From Oscillospiraceae bacterium (GTDB lineage: Bacteria; Bacillota; Clostridia; Oscillospirales; Ruminococcaceae): a DNA stretch of 39,071 bases. Numbering within the stretch: position 1 is the stretch's first letter; each line of letters opens with the position of its first letter. The position numbers were made by a program, and so were the translations under genes. Below, one piece after another: positions 8,665-17,700 of this stretch. Location of the stretch: assembly GCA_017848115.1 (NCBI GenBank), contig JAGAKZ010000037.1:1-39071 (forward strand), given 5' to 3'. The notes under the pieces are model-generated. The model was given only the letters and a program-made list of their open reading frames with translations. It was not told the DNA's origin and did not search any database.

Positions 8665-9975
8665 ATGATAAATCATGTAATTAAAACTATTGAAAAATTC
8701 AATATGCTTAACAAAGGCGACAGCGTTGCTGTTGCACTTTCAGGAGGAGCCGACAGTGTTTGTCTCCTCCTCTCTCTTGTTGAAATAAGCAAACAGCTTG
8801 ATATATCTGTAAGTGCTATTCATGTAAATCACTGTCTTCGAGGAATAGAAAGCGACAATGATGAAATTTTCTGTCACTCACTCTGTAAAAACCTTGGAGT
8901 AAAACTTATAAGCAATAAATTTGACGTATCAGGCTATGCACAAAAAAATAAACTCTCAACAGAACAGGCGGCACGTGACATACGCTACGCTTTTTTTGAA
9001 GAAAACACACGCGGAATGAAACTTGCCACAGCCCACAACGCAAACGACAATGCTGAAACCGTGATATTCAATCTTGCAAGAGGTACTGGTCTTAAAGGAA
9101 TATCAGGAATCCCACCTGTAAGAGATAATATTATACGTCCTCTTATAGAAACTACAAGAAGCCAGATTGAAGAATACCTCCTGCAGAAAAATCAAAACTT
9201 TGTAACTGACAAAACAAATCTTACTGATGATTATACAAGAAATAAGATAAGACATAACGTTATACCTGTTCTTCTTTCAGTAAATTCATCACTTTTCAGG
9301 ACAATAACAACCGACTCTGAAAACTTCCGTACTGACAATGATTTTATTGAACAATATTCAAACGAAATATATGAAAAGTGTAAAACTCAGAACGGACTGA
9401 CCGGGTTGAACAACTGTCATACTTCAATAAGACGCAGATGTATATCAAAATATCTTCGTGAAAATAATATTGAAGTAAGTCACCGATGTATATCGGACGT
9501 AGAAAAGCTATGTAAAGTTGGAGGGAAAATAAATATATGCAAAGACACATATATTATTTTTAAAGATAATATACTTCGGATATTACATACCACTGCGGAA
9601 AAATCTTCAGATGATGTACTCATCCCTGTAAAACCCGGAATAAACAAATTCAAACAAAAAAATGTTGTTATTGCTTTCAAAAGTATTATTGACAGAAAAC
9701 AGGATACCATAACTATAGATGCCGATAAAATAAGAGGAAATGCAGTTATAAGAAACAGACGGCCCGGCGACAGAATAAAACTTTGTGGAAACAGCTTCAC
9801 CTCATCTGTAAAAAAAGTATTTAACAGTAAGTTTCCGCAAGATGAACGTGACAATATATGCTTTATTGCTGACGATGAAGGTCCGCTTTTCATCGAAAAC
9901 GTAGGAATAGCGGAGCGTGCAATGATAACAGAATGCACCAAAAATATAATAGAAATAAGTATTCATTGTGTATAA
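8665..9975 (+). CDS. tilS: tRNA(Ile)-lysidine synthetase
   Basis: TilS attaches lysine to C34 of the CAU-anticodon tRNA-Ile, changing both its codon and its aminoacylation identity; it is essential. The product has 436 residues. The PP-loop ATP-binding motif SGGADS is at 26-31, followed by the family motifs HVNHCLRG and ATAHNANDNAETV. An all-helical middle domain and a C-terminal TilS domain follow (IRNRRPGDRIKL, then KVFNSKFPQDERDNI). AAGGAATTATTTATCCT precedes the ATG. In most Firmicutes hpt (hypoxanthine phosphoribosyltransferase) sits between tilS and ftsH; here that slot is a 170-base spacer carrying a promoter. Confidence 0.95.
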   Translation: MINHVIKTIEKFNMLNKGDSVAVALSGGADSVCLLLSLVEISKQLDISVSAIHVNHCLRGIESDNDEIFCHSLCKNLGVKLISNKFDVSGYAQKNKLSTEQAARDIRYAFFEENTRGMKLATAHNANDNAETVIFNLARGTGLKGISGIPPVRDNIIRPLIETTRSQIEEYLLQKNQNFVTDKTNLTDDYTRNKIRHNVIPVLLSVNSSLFRTITTDSENFRTDNDFIEQYSNEIYEKCKTQNGLTGLNNCHTSIRRRCISKYLRENNIEVSHRCISDVEKLCKVGGKINICKDTYIIFKDNILRILHTTAEKSSDDVLIPVKPGINKFKQKNVVIAFKSIIDRKQDTITIDADKIRGNAVIRNRRPGDRIKLCGNSFTSSVKKVFNSKFPQDERDNICFIADDEGPLFIENVGIAERAMITECTKNIIEISIHCV

Positions 9976-10009
9976 ACAATGAAAATCAAGCCGTTTCCCT
10001 CTTACATAC

Positions 10010-10038
10010 TTGACTTTATATTGTTTTCAAGTTAAAAT
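10010..10038 (+). promoter_or_regulatory. Promoter for ftsH
   Basis: TTGACT (10010-10015), a 17-bp spacer, and TAAAAT (10033-10038) sit in the tilS-ftsH gap. Transcription would start near 10045, leaving a leader of about 100 bases. Confidence 0.55.
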
Positions 10039-10086
10039 AATCTTATGACTTTTTAAAAAATATCTTTTAATATCTGTTTATTTTTT

Positions 10087-10111
10087 ATAAACAGTGTGGT
10101 GAGCTGTTTAT
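10087..10111 (+). other. Hairpin in the ftsH leader
   Basis: ATAAACAG (10087-10094) pairs with CTGTTTAT (10104-10111), 8 bp with a 9-nt loop, about 40 bases before the ftsH start. There is no T-run after it, so it is not a simple terminator; it may affect translation or stability. Confidence 0.35.
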
Positions 10112-10150
10112 CAGAATAAAAACAACAGACAAGAGAATGGAGTGAATGTA

Positions 10151-12106
10151 TTGACACCAAAGAAAAACCGAGGTATATTTACCTATCTTTTTGTAGCGGC
10201 TATATTTATCGTTATACTCGGAGTTATGCTTCCGGGAATAAGCGGTGAAAACGCCAATTACAAATACTCAGACATAATGAAATATTTCGATGAATACAAA
10301 GTATCGTCATATTCTCTAAATCTGAAAACCGGTGAACTTAACATGGAACTCAGAGAATCTGAAGATGATCCTAAAAAAATAAGTTACACCGTTCCAAACG
10401 TAGGTATATTTTTACAGGACACAGATTCAGAGCTTGCAGACTATCGTGAAGAATACAATAAAAAATATCCTGACGAAGATCCTATTGAAATAGAATATAT
10501 ACGCGGCTCAGACAACTCGTGGATAATAACTGTTATACCTACCGTCCTTCTTCTCGTAATGGGCGTTGCACTTTTCTTTTTTATGATACGTCAGACTGGC
10601 GGAGGCGGTAAATATAACTCATTTGGAAAAGCAAATATAAGGGCGGCACAAAACGGTAAGAAAACAACTTTTGATGATGTTGCAGGTGCTGACGAAGAAA
10701 AGGAAGAACTTAAAGAAATAGTTGACTTTCTTAAAAATCCAAAAAAATATGCCGATATCGGCGCTCGCATACCTAAGGGTGTACTTCTTCTCGGCCCTCC
10801 GGGTACAGGTAAAACTCTTCTTGCAAAAGCAGTTGCCGGTGAAGCAGGTTGTCCTTTCTTCGCCATTTCAGGTTCAGACTTCGTTGAAATGTTTGTCGGC
10901 GTTGGTGCTTCCCGTGTAAGAGATCTTTTTGAACAGGCAAAGAAAAACAGCCCGTCAATCGTATTTATCGACGAAATCGACGCTGTCGGACGTCACAGAG
11001 GCGCAGGTCTCGGTGGCGGACATGATGAAAGAGAACAGACACTTAACCAGCTCCTCGTTGAAATGGACGGTTTTGCTGAAAACGAAAGCGTTATAGTAAT
11101 AGCCGCAACAAACAGAAGAGATATTCTCGACCCTGCTCTTTTAAGACCGGGACGTTTTGACAGACAGATAGTTGTAAACTATCCTGATGTAAAAGGACGT
11201 GAAGAGATACTCAAGGTCCATGCCAAAAACAAATCAATGGGACCTGATGTTGACCTCAAGATAATAGCAAAGACAACACAGGGATTTACAGGTGCCGATC
11301 TTGAAAACCTTCTCAATGAAGCTGCTCTTCTCGCAGCAAGAGCCAACAGAAAATCAATAATTGAGTCTGATATTGAAGAAGCTACACTCAAGGTAATTGC
11401 AGGTCCTGAAAAGAAATCTCACATCGTTACCGAACGTGACAAGAAGATAACTGCTTACCACGAAGCAGGTCACGCAATAGCTGCTTACCACCTTGAAACA
11501 CAGGATAAAGTTCATCAGGTAACAGTTATACAGCGTGGTATGGCTGCAGGTCTTACAGTTACAAGACCTCAGACAGATGATTCACATATGTCACGTACAA
11601 AGATGCGTGAAACTATCGTAATGCTCCTCGGTGGTCGTGTGGCAGAAGCTCTCGTACTTGATGATATCTGTACAGGCGCATCAAACGATATCGAAAGAGC
11701 TACAAAGATAGCAAGAAGCATGGTAACACAGTATGGTTTCTCCGAAACACTCGGAACTATCGTTTACGGTGAAGAAAGCGGAGAAGTATTCCTCGGTAAG
11801 GATTACGGCCACGGAAGAAACTACAGTGAAAGAGTTGCTTCAAAGATAGACGAAGAAGTTCATGAAATAGTAACAAGCTGTTACAAGCGTTGTGAAGACA
11901 TACTCACCGAAAACATGAACGAACTTCACAAACTTGCACAGTATCTTATCGAAAACGAAAAGATCGACGGCAATGATTTCATAAAGCTTATAGAAGGTAC
12001 GCTTGAAGTGCCGGAGAAAAAATCCGATATTTCAGAAACCGAAGACATCGTAAGTGATGAAAAAGACGAAGAAACAGTTTCTGAAGACAAAAACGAAGAA
12101 ATCTGA
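10151..12106 (+). CDS. ftsH: ATP-dependent zinc metalloprotease FtsH
   Basis: Membrane-anchored AAA+ protease that degrades misfolded membrane proteins and short-lived regulators. It has two membrane helices (about 10-28 and 126-146) around a small extracytoplasmic domain, and then the AAA module with Walker A GPPGTGKT (about 215-222). Walker [10 protein letters not shown] and the second region of homology [20 protein letters not shown] follow. The peptidase zinc site HEAGH is at about 437-441. The C-terminal 35 residues are an acidic tail. TTG at 10151 is chosen because GGAG (10139-10142) lies 8 bases upstream; an in-frame GTG at 10142 overlaps that site and would add three residues. A terminator follows the stop. 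Confidence 0.96.
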   Translation: MTPKKNRGIFTYLFVAAIFIVILGVMLPGISGENANYKYSDIMKYFDEYKVSSYSLNLKTGELNMELRESEDDPKKISYTVPNVGIFLQDTDSELADYREEYNKKYPDEDPIEIEYIRGSDNSWIITVIPTVLLLVMGVALFFFMIRQTGGGGKYNSFGKANIRAAQNGKKTTFDDVAGADEEKEELKEIVDFLKNPKKYADIGARIPKGVLLLGPPGTGKTLLAKAVAGEAGCPFFAISGSDFVEMFVGVGASRVRDLFEQAKKNSPSIVFIDEIDAVGRHRGAGLGGGHDEREQTLNQLLVEMDGFAENESVIVIAATNRRDILDPALLRPGRFDRQIVVNYPDVKGREEILKVHAKNKSMGPDVDLKIIAKTTQGFTGADLENLLNEAALLAARANRKSIIESDIEEATLKVIAGPEKKSHIVTERDKKITAYHEAGHAIAAYHLETQDKVHQVTVIQRGMAAGLTVTRPQTDDSHMSRTKMRETIVMLLGGRVAEALVLDDICTGASNDIERATKIARSMVTQYGFSETLGTIVYGEESGEVFLGKDYGHGRNYSERVASKIDEEVHEIVTSCYKRCEDILTENMNELHKLAQYLIENEKIDGNDFIKLIEGTLEVPEKKSDISETEDIVSDEKDEETVSEDKNEEI

Positions 12107-12117
12107 TTTTAATAAAA

Positions 12118-12156
12118 ATTCTCTTAGTGCATTACAGTTCTAAGAGGATTTTTTTC
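12118..12156 (+). terminator. Rho-independent terminator after ftsH
   Basis: CTCTTAG (12121-12127) pairs with CTAAGAG (12140-12146), extended by flanking bases and followed by a run of seven T (12149-12155). Confidence 0.8.
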
Positions 12157-12165
12157 GTCTGGTTG

Positions 12166-12183
12166 TTTCGTTTTAAAACGAAA
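12166..12183. promoter_or_regulatory. Palindromic operator-like site
   Basis: TTTCGTTTT/AAAACGAAA is a perfect 18-bp palindrome lying just upstream of the -35 box of the HTH/AAA gene. A third copy of the half-site TTTCGTTTT occurs at 12197-12205, inside the promoter spacer and 31 bases from the first half-site (about three helical turns). The arrangement fits a repressor site, perhaps for the N-terminal HTH of the gene itself. Confidence 0.5.
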
Positions 12184-12188
12184 TCCGA

Positions 12189-12217
12189 TTGACTTATTTC
12201 GTTTTGAAAGGTATAAT
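12189..12217 (+). promoter_or_regulatory. Sigma-A promoter for the HTH/AAA/PD-(D/E)XK gene
   Basis: TTGACT (12189-12194), a 17-bp spacer, and TATAAT (12212-12217). The start of transcription would be near 12224, giving a leader of about 22 bases. Confidence 0.7.
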
Positions 12218-12245
12218 ATAAATATCGAAGAAAGGATGATGTCAG

Positions 12246-14069
12246 GTGAAATATATAACATGTTCGGAAGCATCTGCACTTATGGGAACAACAGTACGCA
12301 GAATTCAGCAAATGTGTAAAAATAAAATAATTTCAGGTGCAATAAAGAAAAACGGTATCTGGATGATACCGGATGAATCTATTGAAAAACCAGAACACAC
12401 AAGTAACAACAGAACCAAACCTCTGCCTGTCGGAATTTCTGATTTCAAATCAGCTACCACAGATTATTACTATGTTGACAAAACACTGATGATACGTGAT
12501 TTTATTGACAGCAAGCCTATGGTTTCACTTTTTACCCGCCCTCGCCGTTTTGGAAAAACTCTGAATATGGATATGCTTCGTGTATTTTTTGAAAAATCAG
12601 ATGAGGATACTTCTGTTTATTTTAAAGATAAATTAATCTGGCAATGCGGACATGAATATACTTCATATCAAGGCAGATACCCCGTTATTTTCCTTACTTT
12701 CAAAGATGTAAAATGTACCTCATTGAAAGAAACATTTCATAAAATAAAAAGACTCATTTCTCAGGAATTTCTCCGTCATATAGAACTTGAAAACAGTAAA
12801 AAATTAAATATATACGAAAAAAAACAGTTTACCTCTATAGCAAGCGGAAATGCAACAGAAGTAGATTTTCAGATGTCACTTGAACTCCTCTCTGCTTTAC
12901 TTCACAAGCATCATGAAAAAAAAGCAATTATTATTATAGATGAATATGATACTCCGATTCAGCAAGGACACAGTTGCGGTTTCTATCCTGATATTATAAA
13001 TTTTATGCGTAATTTCTTTTCAGGCGGACTAAAAGATAATCCTCACCTTGCCTATGGTTTTCTTACAGGCATTTTGCGTGTTGCAAAAGAAAGTATTTTC
13101 AGCGGTCTGAACAACCTTAAAATCAATTCCCTGCTTGATAACGCATACAGCCAGTATTTCGGTTTCACAAAAAAAGAAGTCAAAGAAATGCTTGATTACT
13201 ATAAAGCAAATGAAAAATATGATGAAGTATGCGAATGGTATGACGGTTATCTTTTCGGAAGTACAGAGATTTTCAATCCATGGTCAGTTATTAACTATAT
13301 CTCCGACAAATGTACCGCAAAAGCATTCTGGCAGTCAACAGGAAGTAATGATATTATCGGAGAAATTATCGAATCTGCCAATCCTGAAATTATAGAAAAT
13401 CTCCATAAACTTTTGAATGGCCAGAGTATTACAACCTATATTGATACAGGTGTTATTTATCCGGAAGTGCATAATGATCCGCACAGTATATACAGTTTTC
13501 TGCTGATTGCCGGTTATCTGCGCATATCTGCCGTTTATCCACAAAACGACGGAAACCTTATGTGCGATGTTTCCATTCCAAATAAAGAGATCTCATTTGT
13601 CTATAAAAAAGAAGTTCTCAATCGTACAGGTCAAAATAACATATCATTGTCTATACAGCAGACTATTTTTTCAGGTGACGCTCATAAACTGCAAGCTTTA
13701 CTGGAAAAATATATGCTACAGTCAATAGCCTCGATCGATGGTGCAAACGAAGGATTTTACCATGGTCTGATACTTGGTTTATGCGCTATTCTCAGCAACC
13801 GCTATATGATACGTTCAAACCGTGAATCAGGATACGGTCGTTTTGATGTTATGCTGATACCACGTGAGAAATCATTGCCGGGATTTATCTATGAATTCAA
13901 ATTTACAAGAGATGAAAGCACTGATCTTAACGCACTTGCCGATGATGCATTAAAACAAATAAATGAAAAGAAATATGAAACAGAACTACTTGATACAGGA
14001 ATTACACCTATTCACAAGATAGGTATAGCTTTCAGAGGAAAAAATGCTGTTGTAAAAAGTGAATTATAG
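12246..14069 (+). CDS. HTH - AAA-ATPase-like - PD-(D/E)XK nuclease family protein
   Basis: A 607-residue protein in three parts. Residues 1-50 look like a small MerR/excisionase-type DNA-binding domain (TCSEASALMGTTVRRIQQMC). Then comes an AAA-ATPase-like domain (PF09820 type): the family's YYVDKT motif, P-loop RPRRFGKT at 98-105, Walker B IIIIDEYDTP with D232/E233, and GFLTGILRVAKESIFSGLNN. The C-terminus is a PD-(D/E)XK nuclease-like fold with D534, E550 and K552 (YEFKFT), the DUF1703/PDDEXK_9 signature. Such proteins are abundant in gut anaerobes and poorly understood; roles in mobile elements or defence are suggested but not established. The GTG start has AAAGGATG upstream. Most family members lack the N-terminal HTH, which together with the operator palindrome suggests autoregulation. 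Confidence 0.82.
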   Translation: MKYITCSEASALMGTTVRRIQQMCKNKIISGAIKKNGIWMIPDESIEKPEHTSNNRTKPLPVGISDFKSATTDYYYVDKTLMIRDFIDSKPMVSLFTRPRRFGKTLNMDMLRVFFEKSDEDTSVYFKDKLIWQCGHEYTSYQGRYPVIFLTFKDVKCTSLKETFHKIKRLISQEFLRHIELENSKKLNIYEKKQFTSIASGNATEVDFQMSLELLSALLHKHHEKKAIIIIDEYDTPIQQGHSCGFYPDIINFMRNFFSGGLKDNPHLAYGFLTGILRVAKESIFSGLNNLKINSLLDNAYSQYFGFTKKEVKEMLDYYKANEKYDEVCEWYDGYLFGSTEIFNPWSVINYISDKCTAKAFWQSTGSNDIIGEIIESANPEIIENLHKLLNGQSITTYIDTGVIYPEVHNDPHSIYSFLLIAGYLRISAVYPQNDGNLMCDVSIPNKEISFVYKKEVLNRTGQNNISLSIQQTIFSGDAHKLQALLEKYMLQSIASIDGANEGFYHGLILGLCAILSNRYMIRSNRESGYGRFDVMLIPREKSLPGFIYEFKFTRDESTDLNALADDALKQINEKKYETELLDTGITPIHKIGIAFRGKNAVVKSEL

Positions 14070-14089
14070 AAAACAGGAATGTAAATAAT

Positions 14090-14275
14090 ATGAATGTATT
14101 TGAAAGCATTATGACAGGTTTAAATGAAGCTGTTGAATATGAAAAAGGCAATCTTACAGAAAAAACAACTCTTACTGTTGAACTTTTACCTGAAATAACT
14201 GCTGTAGAGATCAAAAGTATAAGAAATGAAATTGCTCTTTCACAAACAAAACTCCCTCTTGACAATCACACTTAA
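14090..14275 (+). pseudogene. Truncated XRE/HigA-type antitoxin remnant
   Basis: 61 residues. The first 50 (MNVFESIMTGLNEAVEYEKG through VEIKSIRNEIALSQ) match the N-terminal part of small HTH antitoxins, which run 'F..I..GL.EAI.YEKG...', 'EI..IR..L.LSQ' and then the helix-turn-helix. Here the sequence breaks off immediately after LSQ into TKLPLDNHT and a stop, and those last codons are the 5' arm of a transcription terminator. The DNA-binding domain is therefore missing. AGGAATG precedes the ATG, 20 bases after the previous gene. No toxin gene is adjacent. It is most likely a deletion remnant, although it may still be translated. Confidence 0.6.
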
Positions 14276-14306
14276 ATGTAATATCAAGAGGGAGTATAGT
14301 TTTTTA
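14251..14306. terminator. Bidirectional terminator between convergent genes
   Basis: ACTCCCTCTTGA (14251-14262) pairs perfectly with TCAAGAGGGAGT (14284-14295), followed by TATAGTTTTTT on + and by TTTTG on the other strand. It serves the antitoxin remnant and rubrerythrin. Confidence 0.75.
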
Positions 14307-14321
14307 AAAACCGTTTTTATA

Positions 14322-14873
14322 TTATTTGAAATAACGATTGAGAAGACCTTCAAATGCCTTGCCGTGTCTTGCTTCGTCCTTAGCCATTTCATGAACTGTA
14401 TCGTGAATAGCGTCAAGGTTGAGCTCCTTAGCTCTCTTTGCAAGGTTGAGTTTACCTTCTGTTGCACCGTGTTCAGCAGCAACTCTCTTTTCAAGGTTCT
14501 CCTTTGTTGAAGAAGAAACTACTTCGCCGAGAAGTTCAGCAAACTTTGCTGCGTGTTCTGCTTCTTCAAAAGCAGCCTTTTCCCAGTAAAGACCGATTTC
14601 AGGATAACCTTCTCTGTGAGCAACTCTTGCCATAGCAAGATACATACCTACTTCTGTACATTCACCTTCAAAATTAGCTCTGAGACCGTCAAGGATCTCC
14701 TTGTCAGTAACAGCCTTTGCCACGCCAACTTCATGTTCACAAGCAAATACAAGCTTGTCTCCGTCGTTCTTTTCTATAAATTTTGAACCGGGAACTTTAC
14801 ACTGTGGGCACTGCTCCGGTGGTTCATTTCCTTCGTGTACATAACCGCATACTGGACAGACAAATTTCTTCAT
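14322..14873 (-). CDS. Reverse rubrerythrin (rubredoxin domain first)
   Basis: Cytoplasmic peroxide-scavenging non-haem iron protein. The 183-residue product begins with a rubredoxin-like iron-sulfur domain: CPVCGY near residue 5 and CPQC about 18 residues further on, giving four Cys. A four-helix di-iron domain follows, with E-rich motifs [26 protein letters not shown] and [14 protein letters not shown]. Classical rubrerythrin has the opposite order, so this is the 'reverse' type known from Clostridium, where it acts as a terminal NADH-dependent peroxide/oxygen reductase. The start at 14873 has GGAGG at a normal distance; an upstream in-frame codon at 14888 overlaps that site and is rejected. 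A clean promoter lies at 14925-14953. Confidence 0.93.
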   Translation of the reverse strand: MKKFVCPVCGYVHEGNEPPEQCPQCKVPGSKFIEKNDGDKLVFACEHEVGVAKAVTDKEILDGLRANFEGECTEVGMYLAMARVAHREGYPEIGLYWEKAAFEEAEHAAKFAELLGEVVSSSTKENLEKRVAAEHGATEGKLNLAKRAKELNLDAIHDTVHEMAKDEARHGKAFEGLLNRYFK

Positions 14874-14924
14874 ATTTATTTCCTCCAATCAGATATTTAA
14901 ACATTAGCTCTTAGCTATGAATAA

Positions 14925-14953
14925 AGTATACCATATAAGTATAGTTAAGTCAA
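14925..14953 (-). promoter_or_regulatory. Promoter of reverse rubrerythrin
   Basis: On the minus strand TTGACT (14953-14948), a 17-bp spacer, and TATACT (14930-14925). No obvious PerR box was identified by eye. Confidence 0.65.
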
Positions 14954-14982
14954 GCTTTTTTTTATAAATTTTATATAAAATA

Positions 14983-15011
14983 TTGATTTATCCTAATTTA
15001 TAATTTATAAT
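14983..15011 (+). promoter_or_regulatory. Promoter of dUTPase
   Basis: TTGATT (14983-14988), a 17-bp spacer, and TATAAT (15006-15011), about 40 bases before the ATG. It is divergent from and back-to-back with the rubrerythrin promoter. Confidence 0.55.
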
Positions 15012-15051
15012 TATTTTATACATATTTTTTTTAGTAAAGGAGCAGAAAACA

Positions 15052-15564
15052 ATGAACAGAATAGCACAGTTTTCCAAAGTAAGTTATCTTCAATTTGCAA
15101 AAGACTGGAAGAATACATTTGAAAGCTATGATGATGAAACCATATTAAAAATATATAATAATATAAAACTGCCTAAGAGAGCAACTTCCGGTTCTGCAGG
15201 ATATGATTTTTACTCTCCTCTTAGTTTTACGCTTAAACCCTCCGAATCTGTAAAAATCCCGACAGGTATACGCGTAAAAATAAATGATGGCTGGTTTTTA
15301 AGCTGTTATCCGCGCAGTGGTCTTGGATTTATGTACAGACTACAGTTAAATAATACTGTCGGTATCATTGACAGCGATTATTTCAATTCTTCAAATGAAG
15401 GCCATATAATGATAAAACTGACAAATGCATCAGTTGAAGATCTGACACTTGAACTTTCAGAAGGTGCGGCATTTGCACAAGGTATATTTACCGAATACGG
15501 TATAACATTTGATGATGAAGCTTCAGGTGTACGTGACGGCGGATTTGGTAGTACAGGTATATAA
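15052..15564 (+). CDS. dut: dUTP diphosphatase (dUTPase)
   Basis: Trimeric enzyme that hydrolyses dUTP to dUMP and pyrophosphate, keeping uracil out of DNA and supplying dTMP synthesis. All five family motifs can be read: SAGYDFYSP (48-56), PRSGLGF (87-93), GIIDSDYF (104-111), GAAFAQGIF (138-146) and RDGGFGSTG (161-169). At 170 residues it is longer than the common 145 or so because of an N-terminal extension (residues 1-40) ahead of the core. It is a single-gene unit with its own promoter and terminator. GGAGCAG lies just upstream of the ATG. Confidence 0.93.
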   Translation: MNRIAQFSKVSYLQFAKDWKNTFESYDDETILKIYNNIKLPKRATSGSAGYDFYSPLSFTLKPSESVKIPTGIRVKINDGWFLSCYPRSGLGFMYRLQLNNTVGIIDSDYFNSSNEGHIMIKLTNASVEDLTLELSEGAAFAQGIFTEYGITFDDEASGVRDGGFGSTGI

Positions 15565-15566
15565 AG

Positions 15567-15607
15567 AATCACTTCCGGAAAACAACAACCGGAAGTGATT
15601 TTTTTTA
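15567..15607. terminator. Bidirectional terminator between dUTPase and GH5 cellulase
   Basis: AATCACTTCCGG (15567-15578) pairs perfectly with CCGGAAGTGATT (15589-15600), followed by TTTTTT. It is placed between convergent genes. Confidence 0.85.
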
Positions 15608-15621
15608 TATTAATAATTTTT

Positions 15622-17418
15622 TTACTGTGGTCCAAGAACTACCGGATCCTTGCAGATATACTGTTTGAAATGAGCAAGGTCTGTAAGCTTTACATCGCCA
15701 TCTCCGTCAACATCTGCTGCTTTAAGGCTGTTTCCTGTAAGCTTGGAATCTCCGAGAAGATACAAACTGAGAAGTGTAAGATCGGAAAGATCCTTTTCAC
15801 CATCACTGTTTATATCGCCATAAGCAAAACTTTCTGTCGGCTTTGGTGTAGTAATTGCTGTTGTAGTTGTAAGAGTAGGATTTTTAGTTGTAGTAACAGA
15901 AGTTGTTTCCTTTGGCTTAGCTGTAGTAGATACTGTTGTTGTAACTGTTGTCACCGGTGGCTTTGTTGTAGTTGAAGTAACTGCCGGTGGATCTACCTTA
16001 CCGCCGTAGAATTCTGTAATACTTATACTGTTTCCTGCTGTACCCAAAGCTCTCTGATGGTCAAGACTTATGTACTTTCCGCCGTCTGTCTGCCAGAGTG
16101 ACTTTTCAAAGAGACCGTACTTTTCTTCGTCCCAGTTTGACCAGCTACTGTCAACAAGTCCGCCTGTATCGCCTGAGTTAGGGTTTACACACCAGAAAGT
16201 ATGATTTATACGGTTGTCTATCATATAGTCTCTTAGAAGTTCCATCCACTGCTGGTTCTTTCCGCCGTCCATATGACCGCCCCATTCACCGATAAGGAGT
16301 GGAGCTATACCTTCAGCATCTATAAATGCCCATGTATCATACCAGTAGTCATCAAGAAGTGTCTGTGTTGTAAAGTCCTTGTCAAACCATGTCTGTGCAT
16401 ATACGCTCGGACCGTAGTCGTGAGGTGAGTAAACTATCTGGTCGTTATAATCAGCACTGCCGAAATCGATCGGATAATCTCTTACGCCACGAAGGTTTCC
16501 GCCCCACCATGCAGGATACCATGGAGAAGCATCTCCGCTTGCACCGAATATATCAGGAGTTTCAAATGTATAACCCTTTTCTGTCTTAGGATACTGCTCG
16601 ATACCTTCGATCATGATAAGAAGATTCGGGTTTATATCGAGAATTGCCTTACCGCAGCGTTCAGCAGCATATTTCCAGTTGTTTTCAAGAGTTGTATCGT
16701 CCCAACGAGCCATTATATCAGGACATGCATCATCATAGCCACGTTTTCCGTGAGGTTCATTTTCAAGGTCAAATGCGATGATAGTATCGTCATTTTTAAA
16801 CTGCTCTGCAAGCCATACCCATGAATCGATCCAGTCATCTGTTGTAACTCCGCCTTTTCCGTACCAGAGTTCCCAGCTGTGACCTGAGTTATCAGAGTGA
16901 GGACTGTGAGCGTCCATCATAATTTTAAGACCAAATTCTTTACAGTACTGTACTACATACTGGAATATTTCCCAGCTGTTCTTTGCTTCGCCATCTTCAT
17001 CAACAAAATCCGGATTACATACATGATACGGAGGATTGTTACTTGCTGTAACACTGGAAACTTCGAGTGGTGTACCATTCATCCAGCTTACCATAAGTTC
17101 TGATGAGATCGGGATTCTGACAAGATTTATACCATGATTTGCAATATCCTCAAGAATACCCTTTACATCATACCATGCACCATGAAATACGTTTTCAGTA
17201 CAGTTGAAACCAAACCAGTTTGCACCTGTGATCCAAGCTTCGTTTCCGTAAATATCAATAAGCTTGTCGCCTTCTGCATGAAGCCAGTCATCATTGTTTG
17301 AATCAACTGCCGCACTTACTGTTTCTGCATTTTCAGAAATCGGAGCCGCTGACATTGCAAAAGCACCTGCAACAGCTACTAAACATGCAATCGCTGTGAT
17401 CTTCTTGAAATTGTTCAT
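15622..17418 (-). CDS. Secreted GH5 cellulase (endoglucanase) with C-terminal dockerin
   Basis: Extracellular retaining beta-glucanase that would be incorporated in a cellulosome. The 598-residue precursor has a signal peptide (about 1-32: basic NNFKK, hydrophobic core, AXA-type end), a GH5 catalytic domain (about 38-455), a Thr/Pro-rich linker (about 475-530) and a two-repeat dockerin (533-598; DINSDGEKDLSDL and DVDGDGDVKLTDL are the calcium loops). The acid/base Glu is E221 in LENEPHG and the nucleophile is E378 in IGEWGGH. The start at 17418 has AAGGAAGG upstream; the ORF runs 37 codons further but those residues are not signal-like. Its own promoter lies at 17491-17520. The exact substrate (cellulose, glucan or mannan) is not settled by sequence alone. 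Confidence 0.93.
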   Translation of the reverse strand: MNNFKKITAIACLVAVAGAFAMSAAPISENAETVSAAVDSNNDDWLHAEGDKLIDIYGNEAWITGANWFGFNCTENVFHGAWYDVKGILEDIANHGINLVRIPISSELMVSWMNGTPLEVSSVTASNNPPYHVCNPDFVDEDGEAKNSWEIFQYVVQYCKEFGLKIMMDAHSPHSDNSGHSWELWYGKGGVTTDDWIDSWVWLAEQFKNDDTIIAFDLENEPHGKRGYDDACPDIMARWDDTTLENNWKYAAERCGKAILDINPNLLIMIEGIEQYPKTEKGYTFETPDIFGASGDASPWYPAWWGGNLRGVRDYPIDFGSADYNDQIVYSPHDYGPSVYAQTWFDKDFTTQTLLDDYWYDTWAFIDAEGIAPLLIGEWGGHMDGGKNQQWMELLRDYMIDNRINHTFWCVNPNSGDTGGLVDSSWSNWDEEKYGLFEKSLWQTDGGKYISLDHQRALGTAGNSISITEFYGGKVDPPAVTSTTTKPPVTTVTTTVSTTAKPKETTSVTTTKNPTLTTTTAITTPKPTESFAYGDINSDGEKDLSDLTLLSLYLLGDSKLTGNSLKAADVDGDGDVKLTDLAHFKQYICKDPVVLGPQ

Positions 17419-17490
17419 TATACATTTTCCTTCCTTCAAATAATTAATCAACTTAATTGCCAAAAATAAATTTACTCTAATCCCAATTAT

Positions 17491-17520
17491 ATTATACAAT
17501 AGCTTTAATTTCATTGTCAA
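17491..17520 (-). promoter_or_regulatory. Promoter of the GH5-dockerin gene
   Basis: Minus strand: TTGACA (17520-17515), an 18-bp spacer, and TATAAT (17496-17491). This leaves a leader of about 70 bases before the start. Confidence 0.65.
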
Positions 17521-17621
17521 GTCATACAAAAAAGTTTAAACAAAATCATAATTTAATCACAAGTGTTTTTATACAACAACCTATGTTATATAAAAAAAGA
17601 ACACTATATTTTGACATATAC

Positions 17622-17651
17622 ATCAAAAGCCCCTGTATCGACAGAGGCTTT
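17622..17651 (-). terminator. Terminator of the beta-helix dockerin gene
   Basis: On the minus strand AAAGCCTCTGT (17651-17641) pairs with ACAGGGGCTTT (17636-17626) through one G-U, with a 4-nt loop. It lies about 50 bases after the stop. The 3' side has only a short T-run. Confidence 0.55.
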
Positions 17652-17700
17652 CTGATTTTATAAATTTAATATGTTATTCAAGAATTTAAGAAAATATTTT

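Noticed and set aside
9480-9941. 153-codon open frame on the minus strand within tilS
   Set aside because: Antisense to conserved tilS codons; no ribosome site and no known motif.
14322-14888. Upstream start of rubrerythrin at 14888
   Set aside because: The codon overlaps the GGAGG site that serves the ATG at 14873, and the shorter start gives the normal rubredoxin-first N-terminus.
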